A stretch of 64,000 nt of DNA from assembly GCF_025751435.1 (NCBI RefSeq), contig NZ_JAOWKY010000001.1, positions 425,001 to 489,000 of the forward strand. Direction: 5' to 3'. Each line of letters begins with the position of its first letter. Position 1 is the first letter of the stretch. This document shows, piece by piece, positions 35,783 to 44,292 of the stretch. The notes under the pieces were generated by a model. That model was not told the origin of the DNA, ran no database searches, and saw only the letters and a list, made by a program, of their open reading frames with translations. The translations under genes and the position numbers were made by a program. The stretch is from Albidovulum marisflavi. GTDB lineage: Bacteria > Pseudomonadota > Alphaproteobacteria > Rhodobacterales > Rhodobacteraceae.

Positions 35783-37315
35783 TCATTGCTTGTAGTGGAG
35801 GTAGCCGCGCCGCTCGACGGTCGGGAACGCATCGCCCCGGCGCACGTAGTTGGAGTTCTGGCGAAGGGGTCTCGGCGTGAAGTCCCAGATTTCTTCACGT
35901 CCGGTCGCGAGGGCCGTGTCGATCAGCTTCCGGGCGACTTGCGAGGATATCACGTTGCCGAGAAGCGTATCCAGCGGCCAGGCTGCTTCCGCCATTGCGG
36001 CAAGTCGCGCTTCGTCGGGATCGCCCTTGCCTGCGTTGTTCTGGCGCTCGAGCGGGTCTTTCGACAAGTCGTAGAACTGCGGCGGATATGCCCGCGAGAT
36101 GACCAGCTTCTTCATCCCGTCGCGCACGCAGACACGCGGCGCGGAGGTGCCGCCGTCGATATGCTCGACGTAAACCGGCCCGTCGATCTCCTCCCCGCGC
36201 AAAGCCGGCGTCAGACTCCTGCCATCCAGCGGCGTCTTGATCTGTTCGCCGGTGATCCCGGCCATGTCGAGGATGGTCGGGAAGAGATCGAGCAATGACA
36301 CTGGCGCGGCAATCCGGCGCGCCTCACAGCCGGGATGCGCGATGATGAGCGGCACCTGAATGGCGGGGTCAAAAAGTGTCTTCTTGAACCACATGCCCCG
36401 CTCGCCGATCATGTCGCCGTGATCGGAGGCGAAGATGATGACGGTATTCTCGGCGTAGCCGCTGTCGGCGAGCGCCTTCATCAACCGCCCGAACAGATCG
36501 TCCACATAGGAGATCATGCCGTAATAGCCGCGACGGGCGTTGCGGTAATCCGCCTCGCTCAAGTCGCACTTGTCCTGACCGTAGTGATAGTAGAGCGACT
36601 GGCTATGCGGGTCGCGTGTTTCGACCGGAATGTGCGGCACGCGGGGCGCGTCAATCTCGCCATCCTCATACCGGTCCCAATAGTCACGCGTGATGACATA
36701 CGGATCGTGCGGATGGGTAAGCGACACGGTCATCAGGAAGGGCCGCGCGTCTTCGCCCCGCGCACGGGTATAGAGCTCGCGGATCGCGTGGTGGATGACG
36801 TCCTCGTCGTAGTCAATCTGCATCGACCGCGCGACCGGCCCGGCATCGCGCACCGTGTCGATGGTGCTGACGCCGAAGGTATAGGCGCGCTCCTCGTCCT
36901 TGTTGAAATCGCGGAAATCGGCGTCGGGCGTCCAGGACATGTCGGCCGGATAGATTTCCGTTGTCAGCCGCTCCTCGAATCCGTGGAACTGGTCCGGCCC
37001 GACGAAGTGCATCTTGCCGGAGATGCAGGTGTAGTAGCCGTGAAGCCGCAGGTAATGGGCGAAGGTCGGGGTCGAGGCCGTGAACTCCGCACCGTTGTCG
37101 TAAGCGCCGATCCGCGAAGGCAGCCTTCCGGCCATCATTCCGAAGCGCGAGGGCGCGCAGAGCGGATAGGCGCAGTATGCGTTTTCAAAGACCGTTCCGC
37201 GCGCTGCCAAGGCATCGATATGAGGAGTCTTGCAGACCTTCCCGCCGTAGGCGCTCAGCACGAAGGACGTCAGCTGATCCACCATGAAGAGCAGGATATT
37301 GGGACGGTCGGTCAT
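35783..37315 (-). CDS. sulfatase, choline-sulfatase-like
   Basis: A 510-aa type I sulfatase. The formylglycine motif CAPSR (Cys53-Arg57) follows YPL, metal ligands are suggested by MVDQ (Asp13, Gln14) and ASDHGDMIGERG, and SGKMHF carries a conserved lysine and histidine. The C-terminal region with a WDFTP motif is compatible with the choline-sulfatase C-terminal domain. No signal peptide is seen, so it acts in the cytoplasm after uptake of a sulfate ester. It starts two bases after the transporter ATPase stop. The ester is probably choline-O-sulfate or a related sulfated osmolyte; a sulfated hydroxyproline derivative is a speculative alternative. It depends on a formylglycine-generating or anaerobic maturase encoded elsewhere. 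Confidence 0.88.
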   Translation of the reverse strand: MTDRPNILLFMVDQLTSFVLSAYGGKVCKTPHIDALAARGTVFENAYCAYPLCAPSRFGMMAGRLPSRIGAYDNGAEFTASTPTFAHYLRLHGYYTCISGKMHFVGPDQFHGFEERLTTEIYPADMSWTPDADFRDFNKDEERAYTFGVSTIDTVRDAGPVARSMQIDYDEDVIHHAIRELYTRARGEDARPFLMTVSLTHPHDPYVITRDYWDRYEDGEIDAPRVPHIPVETRDPHSQSLYYHYGQDKCDLSEADYRNARRGYYGMISYVDDLFGRLMKALADSGYAENTVIIFASDHGDMIGERGMWFKKTLFDPAIQVPLIIAHPGCEARRIAAPVSLLDLFPTILDMAGITGEQIKTPLDGRSLTPALRGEEIDGPVYVEHIDGGTSAPRVCVRDGMKKLVISRAYPPQFYDLSKDPLERQNNAGKGDPDEARLAAMAEAAWPLDTLLGNVISSQVARKLIDTALATGREEIWDFTPRPLRQNSNYVRRGDAFPTVERRGYLHYKQ

Positions 37316-37317
37316 CG

Positions 37318-38058
37318 TCAGTGTCCCAGAACCTGGCTGAGAAATGCCTTGGCGCGCTCGTTCCGCGGGTTGTTGAAGAACTCCGCCGGCGACCCCTGTT
37401 CGATAATCTCGCCATCGGCCATGAAGATCACGCGGTCCGCCACCTGTCGTGCAAAGCCCATCTCGTGCGTGACGCAGACCATGGTCATGCCCTCCTGCGC
37501 GAGGCCGACCATCACGTCAAGGACTTCCGAGATCATCTCCGGATCGAGTGCCGAGGTCGGTTCATCGAAGAGCATGATCTTGGGTGACATGCAGAGCGCT
37601 CGCGCGATGGCGACCCGCTGCTGTTGCCCGCCGGACAGTTCGCCCGGATACTTGTGCGCCTGTTCCGGAATCTTGACGCGCTCAAGATACTTCATTGCGG
37701 TCGCCTCGGCCTCGGCGCGGTCGATCTTGCGCGCAAGGACCGGCGCGAGCGTGCAGTTCTCGAGAACCGTCATGTGCGGGAACAGGTTGAAGTTCTGAAA
37801 CACCATCCCCGCGTCGCGGCGGATCTCGTCGATATGATCGACATTGTCGTCAAGCACCGTGCCCATGACCGCGATGGTGCCGGACTGGTGTTCCTCAAGC
37901 CGGTTGATGCACCGGATCAGGGTCGACTTGCCGGAGCCCGAGGGGCCGCAGATGACGACCTTCTCGCCCGGCGCTACCGTAAGGTCGATGTCTTTCAGGG
38001 CATGAAAATTGCCGTAATACTTGTTCATCGAAGCGATGCGGATTGCCGGTTCGGACAT
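37318..38058 (-). CDS. aapP: amino-acid ABC transporter ATP-binding protein
   Basis: A 246-aa ABC ATPase of the polar amino-acid class: Walker [11 protein letters not shown]-loop [10 protein letters not shown], signature LSGGQQQR, Walker [12 protein letters not shown] and the switch histidine in THEMGF. It powers import by the two permeases encoded just upstream in transcription. Twelve bases separate it from the permease. Assignment to the AapJQMP (general L-amino acid) type rests on the long paired permeases. Confidence 0.92.
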   Translation of the reverse strand: MSEPAIRIASMNKYYGNFHALKDIDLTVAPGEKVVICGPSGSGKSTLIRCINRLEEHQSGTIAVMGTVLDDNVDHIDEIRRDAGMVFQNFNLFPHMTVLENCTLAPVLARKIDRAEAEATAMKYLERVKIPEQAHKYPGELSGGQQQRVAIARALCMSPKIMLFDEPTSALDPEMISEVLDVMVGLAQEGMTMVCVTHEMGFARQVADRVIFMADGEIIEQGSPAEFFNNPRNERAKAFLSQVLGH

Positions 38059-38070
38059 GAGATTGCTCCT

Positions 38071-39144
38071 TCAGCGACGGCCGACGCCCAGTCGGCGTTC
38101 GAGATAGGCGCCGTAGCGCGACAGCGTGAACACGAAGACGAAGAAGATGAGCGCGACGAAAACATACATCTCGATCGTCGCGAAGTTCCAATCGGCGTTG
38201 CCCGAGGCGGCGCGGCCCGAGGCCATCACGTCGAAGAAGCCGATGATCGTGACCAGCGAGGTCTCCTTGAAGGTTATGACGAACTGGTTGATCGTCGGCG
38301 GCAGTGCATTGCGGAACGCCTGCGGAAGGACGATGTAGCCGATGCGGTGCCAGTAGGTCAGCCCAAGCGCCTTCGCGGCTTCTTCCTGGCCGGCCGGTAG
38401 GGCCTGCATGCCGCCCCGGATGATCTCGGCCTGGTAACAGGCGAAGAAGAGCGCGTAGCCGACGATCACCCGGTAGAGCTTGTCGCCGATGGCCCAGTCC
38501 GGAAGGACGAAAGGCATGACGATCGCGAAGGTGAACATGATCGACAAGAGCGGCAGCGACCGGATGACGTCGATCACCAGCGCCATCGTGCGGGCGATCC
38601 ATGGCAGATCGGAGCGGCGCAACAGGGCGAAGACGATGGCCAGCGGCATCCCGAGAAGGCTGACGGCGGCGAAGATGAAGATTGTCAGCGACAGCCCGCC
38701 CCAGTTCTGCTCGGTGACTTCCCTGAGCCCGAACCAGCCGCCGCGCATGAGGACATAGAAGATCGCGAAGCCCGCGATCCAGAGCGGCGGCAGGCGCCGC
38801 GCCGACCAGAACCACGGCACGCAGGACAGAGCCGCGACGACCACCATGACCACGCAGGCGATCGCCGAGCGCCACTGCTCCTCGAACGGATAGAGGCCGA
38901 AGAGCACGATACGCCAGCGGGTGGAGACGACCGACCAGCAGGCGCCCTCGGTCGCCATGCAGGCATCGCGCTGGTTCGCACCGAAGACGGCGTGCAACAG
39001 CGCCCAGTTGGCCAGCGACCAGAGGATCCAGACCGCGAATGCCGCGAAGAGAGCGCTTACGACCGCATCCGTCGGGGTGGCGAAGTAGCGCGCCTTCGCC
39101 TTGTTGAAGGCGGAGTCTTTGGGAAAATCGGCTGCAAACGACAT
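38071..39144 (-). CDS. aapM: amino-acid ABC transporter permease (AapM-like)
   Basis: A 357-aa inner-membrane permease with a long periplasmic segment after the first helix (NQRDACMATEGACWS, two cysteines) that is typical of AapM/BztC. Hydrophobic helices follow, with the EAA loop GGMQALPAGQEEAAKALGL contacting the ATPase. It ends 12 bases before the ATPase gene and begins 4 bases after the AapQ-like permease. Confidence 0.9.
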   Translation of the reverse strand: MSFAADFPKDSAFNKAKARYFATPTDAVVSALFAAFAVWILWSLANWALLHAVFGANQRDACMATEGACWSVVSTRWRIVLFGLYPFEEQWRSAIACVVMVVVAALSCVPWFWSARRLPPLWIAGFAIFYVLMRGGWFGLREVTEQNWGGLSLTIFIFAAVSLLGMPLAIVFALLRRSDLPWIARTMALVIDVIRSLPLLSIMFTFAIVMPFVLPDWAIGDKLYRVIVGYALFFACYQAEIIRGGMQALPAGQEEAAKALGLTYWHRIGYIVLPQAFRNALPPTINQFVITFKETSLVTIIGFFDVMASGRAASGNADWNFATIEMYVFVALIFFVFVFTLSRYGAYLERRLGVGRR

Positions 39145-39148
39145 GGCG

Positions 39149-40315
39149 TCAGATCCTCAGCTGCGTGCCCCTGAGCTTGATCGCGTCGTTCACGCGGTTC
39201 AGCACCCAGGCGATGGAGTAGTTGATGATCAGGAAGCCGCCCATGAGGATACCGATCAGTTCAAGTGTCTGGCCGCTCTGGTTGATCGCGGTCGAGATCA
39301 CCATGAAGAAGTCGGTGAAGCTGATGGCGATGCCGATCGTCGTTGCCTTGAATAGCCACACATACTGGTTGATCAGTGTCGGCATGACGATGCGAACTGC
39401 GAGCGGCAGGCGGATGCGGCTGAAGATCTGCCAGTTCGTCAGACCCAGTGCGCGGCCGGCTTCGCTCTGTCCCTTCGGGACGGCGTTGAAGCCGGCGCGA
39501 ATGATCTCGGCGATATAGGCGCCGCCGTAGATCGAAATGGCAATGATGCAGGCCATGAGTTCCGGCGAGATACGGATACCTTCACGGAAGTTCAGTCCGC
39601 GTTGCTCGGGAATGGACATGAGAGAGGTTTCCGGAATGCGGCCGATCCACATCGCGACGACCGCGAGCCCGACGACACCGCCCCAGAGAACCCGCCGCTC
39701 ACGGCGAGCATGAACGAGATTGAGGTCGGGCCAGCGCCGCGCCTTGAGCCACAGTGCCAATGCCGCGCCGGCAATCACAACGACCGTTGCCACGAAGGCC
39801 GACCCACCGGTGACGTTCAGGCCGGGAATGTAGATGCCGCGTCCGGTAAACGCGATGCCGCCCAGAATCAGCGTTGCGTCCCTCGGCGTCGGCAGGGCAA
39901 GCAGGAGCGTATACCAGAACAGAAGCTGCAGGATCAGCGGGACGTTGCGGAACGTCTCGACGTAAGTCACTCCCACTAGCTCGGCCATTCCATTGCCAGA
40001 TGTCCGCATCACGCCGACCGTGACGCCAATGACAGTGGCCAGAGGCAGGGCAATGGCGCCAAGGAACAGCGAGTTCAGGATGCCGACGAGAATGGCCTTC
40101 CAGTAGGGCGAGGAGGTGCTGTATTCGATCAGCGAAAAGCTGATCCGCCAGCCCGTGGAGCGTTCCAGGAAACCGAAACCGGACGTGAGGCCTTGCGCAT
40201 CGAGATTGGCCCGCGCCGTGATCGCGGCGACGACAATCGTCAGAAGGATCGTTGCGACGAAAGCGACTTGCAGGACACTGTCGCGAATGCGCCTGTTCTT
40301 CAGAATGGCAGCCAT
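39149..40315 (-). CDS. aapQ: amino-acid ABC transporter permease (AapQ-like)
   Basis: A 388-aa permease with an N-terminal helix (VLQVAFVATILLTIVVAAI), a periplasmic insertion, and the EAA loop RAGFNAVPKGQSEAGRALGL in the cytoplasmic face. The long insertion between early helices matches AapQ/BztB rather than the short HisQ type. It follows the binding-protein gene after an 87-bp gap holding a strong hairpin (40359-40386). Confidence 0.9.
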   Translation of the reverse strand: MAAILKNRRIRDSVLQVAFVATILLTIVVAAITARANLDAQGLTSGFGFLERSTGWRISFSLIEYSTSSPYWKAILVGILNSLFLGAIALPLATVIGVTVGVMRTSGNGMAELVGVTYVETFRNVPLILQLLFWYTLLLALPTPRDATLILGGIAFTGRGIYIPGLNVTGGSAFVATVVVIAGAALALWLKARRWPDLNLVHARRERRVLWGGVVGLAVVAMWIGRIPETSLMSIPEQRGLNFREGIRISPELMACIIAISIYGGAYIAEIIRAGFNAVPKGQSEAGRALGLTNWQIFSRIRLPLAVRIVMPTLINQYVWLFKATTIGIAISFTDFFMVISTAINQSGQTLELIGILMGGFLIINYSIAWVLNRVNDAIKLRGTQLRI

Positions 40316-40358
40316 GATCCACTCTCCCTGATCTGCACGCGCGGTGACTGGACTAAGT

Positions 40359-40386
40359 GGCGCGGGCCCCGAGCGGCGCCCGCGCC
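40359..40386 (-). terminator. hairpin between binding protein and permease genes
   Basis: GGCGCGGGCCCC (40359-40370) pairs with GGCGCCCGCGCC (40375-40386) over 12 bp with one mismatch and a GAGC loop. It sits 16 bases downstream of the aapJ-like stop and 43 bases before the permease start. No T-run follows on the minus strand, so it is better read as an attenuator or mRNA-stabilising structure that raises binding-protein levels. Confidence 0.7.
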
Positions 40387-40402
40387 GAAGAAGCCGTCAG
40401 CC

Positions 40403-41446
40403 TCAGTCGACGATCAGCGGGTAGAAAACGCCGCCATCGGAATAAAGCGCGTTGATCCCGCGCGGCAGGTTGTAGCGAGATCCGGATCCCAAGTTCCGAT
40501 CGTAGATTTCGGCCATGTTGCCGACCTCCTTGATCATGTTGTAGGCCCAGTCATCGGACAGGCCGAGCCGCTCGCCGTAACCAGGCGTCACGCCGAGGAA
40601 CTTCTCGATCGTGGCCGAAGGCGGGTTGGCCTTGATCTCGTCGACATTCGCCGAAGTGATGCCGTTCGCTTCCGCGAACCAGAGTGAACTCAGCATCCAG
40701 TTCTGCACGTCGAGCCAGTCGGCGTCATTCTCCGGCACGATGATGCCCTCCGCCTCGAGGTCGAGCACGTCCGGCAGGATGGTGTGCGCATCTGCGCCGT
40801 CCGGCGCGTCGACACGGGACGCGGCCAGGCTCGGCGCCCATTCGACCATGCCGTCGCAGCGGGCCTCGTAATAGGCATTGCGCAGTTCGTCGCCGTTCTC
40901 GAACGTCAGGACTTCGGCCTGGATGGCCTTGGTTTCGAGATAGGTCGCAAGCGCGCGCTCAGTCGAAGTGCCCGCCGCCACGCAGATCGACCCCCCGTCG
41001 AGATCTGCGAGCGTCTGTGCGCCGAGGCTCGCATGTGACATGACCTGGAACGCGCCGATGAAGTAGGGCTGGCTGTAGGCGAGGTTGAGCTCTGTGTCGC
41101 GGCTCTGTGTCCAACCCGAAACCTTGATGACGGCGTCGATATCGCCCGACTGAAGCGCCGGCCACCGCTGCGCCCAGCTGATCGGCACAATCTCGAGGGC
41201 GCCCTCGGATTTGCCAAAGAGACCGGCGGCCAGGGCCTTGCACAGATCGATGTCGACACCCTTCCAGTTGCCCTGATCATCGACTTCCGCAAACCCGAGG
41301 AACGAGCCATTGTGCCCGCTGCAAAGAAGTTTGCCGCGATCTTGAACTGTCTTGAGCCGGCTGTCGCCGGCAACTTGCGCGTGCGCGACCTGTGATGAGG
41401 CCACCAGAGCTGTTGAAACCAGAAGTGCCTTCAACGCGAGCTTCAT
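40403..41446 (-). CDS. aapJ: amino-acid ABC transporter periplasmic binding protein
   Basis: A 347-aa secreted protein. ATG at 41446 begins a signal peptide, MKLALKALLVSTALVASSQ with cleavage near AHA-QV; GGGAGA lies upstream. The mature part has the SBP_bac_3 pattern: GKLLCSGHNGSFLGFAE, GVDIDLCKALA, VISWAQRWPALQSGDIDAVI, and CVAAGTSTERAL. It captures amino acids in the periplasm for the permeases downstream. Given the operon, ligands may include hydroxyproline, proline or betaines. It is the first gene of the operon and lies 133 bases from the divergent GntR gene. Confidence 0.92.
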   Translation of the reverse strand: MKLALKALLVSTALVASSQVAHAQVAGDSRLKTVQDRGKLLCSGHNGSFLGFAEVDDQGNWKGVDIDLCKALAAGLFGKSEGALEIVPISWAQRWPALQSGDIDAVIKVSGWTQSRDTELNLAYSQPYFIGAFQVMSHASLGAQTLADLDGGSICVAAGTSTERALATYLETKAIQAEVLTFENGDELRNAYYEARCDGMVEWAPSLAASRVDAPDGADAHTILPDVLDLEAEGIIVPENDADWLDVQNWMLSSLWFAEANGITSANVDEIKANPPSATIEKFLGVTPGYGERLGLSDDWAYNMIKEVGNMAEIYDRNLGSGSRYNLPRGINALYSDGGVFYPLIVD

Positions 41447-41459
41447 GTCATTCTCCCTG

Positions 41460-41498
41460 TGTCGACAAGTTGTATGCAAGAATGGTGTCGACAACTTG
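41460..41498. promoter_or_regulatory. probable GntR operator between binding protein and regulator
   Basis: Two copies of the 8-bp palindrome TGTCGACA (41460-41467 and 41486-41493), each beginning GTCGACAA[G/C]TTG, lie 26 bases apart. Between them is TTGTATGCAA (41470-41479), close to the TTGTATACAA-like sites of FCD-type GntR regulators. The position in the divergent promoter fits autoregulation. Confidence 0.6.
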
Positions 41499-41578
41499 CC
41501 GACATGTCAATAGGCTTGGGGTGGCGATACTTCGGCGCTATTCTGGGACAACCGGAGCCTTGGCAGAGGTCTGAAATA

Positions 41579-42328
41579 ATGGACGGAAATCCGAAAACTG
41601 CCCCGAAACAGGCAAAAGGCTTGGGTGCCCGCCACGTCTACGATGAACTTCGCAGAGAGATCCTGACGCTGGCGCTCGAGCCCGGATCCCCGCTTGACGA
41701 GACCGTGCTGTCGCAGAGATTCGGGATGTCGCGCTCACCGATCCGCGAGGCGCTGGTCCGCCTTTCGGCCGATGGCCTCGTGGAGATGTTGTCAAATCGA
41801 TCCACCCTTGTTGCTCCGATCGACCTTGCGGGCTTCCCGCGCTACGTCGAGGCGCTGGATTTCCTCCAGCGGATCAATACTCGGCTTGCAGCGCGAAACC
41901 GTGCTGATCGGGACATCAAGCGAATGTTGGTGCTGGCCAAGTCCTTCGATGACGCTTGCCTCGCCAACGACTACCTCGCCATGTCCGCCAGCAACCGCGA
42001 TTTCCACATGGCCATCGCCGAGGCGGGAAAGAACCCCTATCTCGCCAAGTGCTATGGTCAGTTGCTCGACGAGGGGCGCCGTATCCTTCACATGCACTTC
42101 GACTACATCCAGTCTTCGACGACGGACCGTCTTCTCAGTTCGGATCACTACGACATGATTGAGGCGATCAGGGAAAAGGACGTCGAAAGGGCCGACATCC
42201 TTGCGCACGATCACACGAGGCAGTTCCATGACCGCTTCATGAACTTCCTCCGCGCGAGATATGACGACGACTTCACATTCGAAAAGCCATTGTCAATGAA
42301 AATTGGGGCGTCGGCGTCAAAACAATGA
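41579..42328 (+). CDS. GntR/FCD-family transcriptional regulator
   Basis: A 249-aa regulator. A winged HTH (about 15-80: VYDELRREILTLALEPGSPL, FGMSRSPIREALVRLSADGL) is followed by an all-helical FCD ligand-binding domain containing NRDFHMAIAEAGKNPYL with the metal-binding histidines. ATG at 41579 is chosen over longer in-frame starts that overlap the operator region. It is divergent from the uptake and catabolic operon and probably represses it until the substrate or an intermediate binds. Confidence 0.88.
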   Translation: MDGNPKTAPKQAKGLGARHVYDELRREILTLALEPGSPLDETVLSQRFGMSRSPIREALVRLSADGLVEMLSNRSTLVAPIDLAGFPRYVEALDFLQRINTRLAARNRADRDIKRMLVLAKSFDDACLANDYLAMSASNRDFHMAIAEAGKNPYLAKCYGQLLDEGRRILHMHFDYIQSSTTDRLLSSDHYDMIEAIREKDVERADILAHDHTRQFHDRFMNFLRARYDDDFTFEKPLSMKIGASASKQ

Positions 42329-42555
42329 CGACGTGTTCTGTCCCCATTTTAACGGATCGAACACGGACACAGACCGGCCGCTCGCCGCTGCCATTTGCAT
42401 TCCTGAGCGATCACGAGAAATGACGCGGCCAAGAAGAATGTCCGCGGGTTATTCTAATCTATGTCTCGGGCGCGGCATGGCGCGCGTTCGAAAAGAAGTT
42501 CATCAAGCCCCTCGAGTCCGAGATTGAAGCACAGACCGTCCGCCGCGCGGAGCTT
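42329..42555. other. region before the coiled-coil gene, including possible 5' part of it
   Basis: The frame of the following gene is open back to TGA near 42420 and reads CPRVILIYVSGAAWRAFEKK, a short hydrophobic stretch without ATG. This suggests the gene has lost its original start. Nothing else is recognised. Confidence 0.45.
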
Positions 42556-43092
42556 GTGCGTGATCGCGACCAAGTTCAGTGGGAAGCGCGACTATTCGAC
42601 CGAGATCTGCGGACCGAACTGAACGAGGCGGTAGCGATCGTGCGAGCGTTTCACGAAGAAATGAAGCCGCTAAAGGAACTAAAAGCTGAACTGCAGGATG
42701 ACCAGGAGCAGGTCATGGATAAACTTGGCGACTGGTATGATGATGCCGCGCCAGGATTTTTCCAAAAGTCCAAGAAAATCCCCAAAAACAGCTTCCTAGG
42801 CTCGCTGGGCCTAGCACAGACGCTCGATCGGCGAGACAATCTCAAGGCCCGACGCGACAGCATCGGAGAGCAAATCGTCGATGTAAAGGACGAGCTCGAC
42901 GACATCTACGAGACAAAACTGAGACCAGCGAAGGAAGCGCGCGACGGGGTCATGCAGCAGCACTTTCGCGAACGTGCCGTGGAGTTTCAGGCTGAAATCG
43001 ACGCGTGCGATGTCCGCTTTGCCGATCTTCGCGCCCTGATTGCTAGTGCACAAGTGCGCAGCTACGGTGGGTGGATATTACATCGCTGTTAG
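42556..43092 (+). CDS. coiled-coil hypothetical protein, probably 5'-truncated
   Basis: A 178-aa charged protein rich in Glu, Asp, Lys and Arg, with heptad-like stretches (FHEEMKPLKELKAELQDDQ and IGEQIVDVKDELDDIYETK) predicting coiled coils. A central insert FFQKSKKIPKNSFLG separates the helices. The only in-frame starts are GTG codons such as 42556; upstream codons remain open for about 45 residues and encode a hydrophobic segment that could have been a membrane anchor. I do not recognise the family. The gene stands alone between two operons and may be inactive. Confidence 0.5.
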   Translation: MRDRDQVQWEARLFDRDLRTELNEAVAIVRAFHEEMKPLKELKAELQDDQEQVMDKLGDWYDDAAPGFFQKSKKIPKNSFLGSLGLAQTLDRRDNLKARRDSIGEQIVDVKDELDDIYETKLRPAKEARDGVMQQHFRERAVEFQAEIDACDVRFADLRALIASAQVRSYGGWILHRC

Positions 43093-43263
43093 CCCCCGGA
43101 CCAAACCGCTCCCCAGTTTGCGGTTAATTGGACTGCCGTAGTTGGCACCTGCCAAGAACGGGCGGGAAGCGGACGTTCGCTGCGCTCGGTCGAAATGGCC
43201 GCTATGCGGGATGAAGCAGCAATCCACTGCGGGCAAGCAGGCAAAGTCCCCGTGGATGACCCG

Positions 43264-44292
43264 TCACCTGTCCGCCAACTTCAGGACGACTGGAACGATG
43301 ACGACAAGCGCAAAGATCCGGGCAAAATGGTGCACCGCGACATAAGCCGGATCATAACCCAGCGAAAGGCCGATGGCGGCCATGGCTTCGACTCCGCCGG
43401 GTGCGTAGGCGATCCAAACCTGACCAAAGGATAGGTTGGTCATTGCACTGGTCAGCGCCGCAAAGGCCAGGGAGCAGAGGATCGCGCCGCCGACCACCGC
43501 CAGACCCGCCACGGCAAAGCGTTTGGTTTGCTGGAGCGTGACAAGGCTCATCCTCGTTCCAAGCACGGCGCCGGTCAGCGCAAAGGCAACAAAGGTGATC
43601 CAGCCGGGCGCGGTGCCGTGGATCAAGCCCGCCGCGTGGCCTCCAGCACTAATGACCATTCCGGCCAGGAGGCTGGCAGCAGGCAGCCCAAGGTGCCCCC
43701 CGATCCTGCCCAGCAGGATTGCTGCAGCCAGTAGCAAGGCAAGTACGGGCAGCGTCACTTCCGCCGCCCCCACGGCCCCTGCGGTTGGCGCGTCGCCAAG
43801 CATGGTTGCGAGCGGTGGTACCGCAATGACAAGCACGAGAAGCCGTGTCAGTTGCAGGAACATAACAGCTGTCGCGTCGCCATGCCCTTCTACCGCGATG
43901 GCGATCGCGTTTGACATGGTGCCGGGCGAACTGGCGAGCGTCGCCGTCTGTTTGTCCATGCCGAAGAACTGCGCCAGGATCAGCCGCCCAACGAGAAGCG
44001 TCGCAATCAGTGACAACATCAGGACGGCAAGGCTTATGCCCCAGGTTCCGATTTGACCGATCAACCGTTCGTCCACGCCGGAGCCAAGAGAAACGCCGAT
44101 GGTTGCAAAGGCCAGGTCGCGGAGCGAATTGGGAAGGCCGACGCGGAACTTCAGGGCGGACACCGCCACAACGGCCAAGGTACTGCCGATCAGAGCCCCC
44201 GCCGGAATGCCAGCGAGGGCGGCCAAGGCCGCCCCCGCCGCCCCCGCCACCAACGTGGTGACGAAGGGTTGCGTTTCGCGCAGAAAGCTCAA
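43264..44292 (-). CDS. AbrB-family membrane protein, last gene of the TTT operon
   Basis: A 342-aa polytopic membrane protein with about ten hydrophobic helices and two similar halves, typical of the AbrB duplication family (PF05145). Conserved segments are SSPGTMSNAIAIA and YAPGGVEAMAAIGLSLGYDPAYVAVHH, which recur at equivalent places in each half. Its start overlaps the tctA stop by four bases (ATGA). Members are often found beside tricarboxylate transporters; a transport or export role is likely but unproven. Confidence 0.85.
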   Translation of the reverse strand: MSFLRETQPFVTTLVAGAAGAALAALAGIPAGALIGSTLAVVAVSALKFRVGLPNSLRDLAFATIGVSLGSGVDERLIGQIGTWGISLAVLMLSLIATLLVGRLILAQFFGMDKQTATLASSPGTMSNAIAIAVEGHGDATAVMFLQLTRLLVLVIAVPPLATMLGDAPTAGAVGAAEVTLPVLALLLAAAILLGRIGGHLGLPAASLLAGMVISAGGHAAGLIHGTAPGWITFVAFALTGAVLGTRMSLVTLQQTKRFAVAGLAVVGGAILCSLAFAALTSAMTNLSFGQVWIAYAPGGVEAMAAIGLSLGYDPAYVAVHHFARIFALVVIVPVVLKLADR

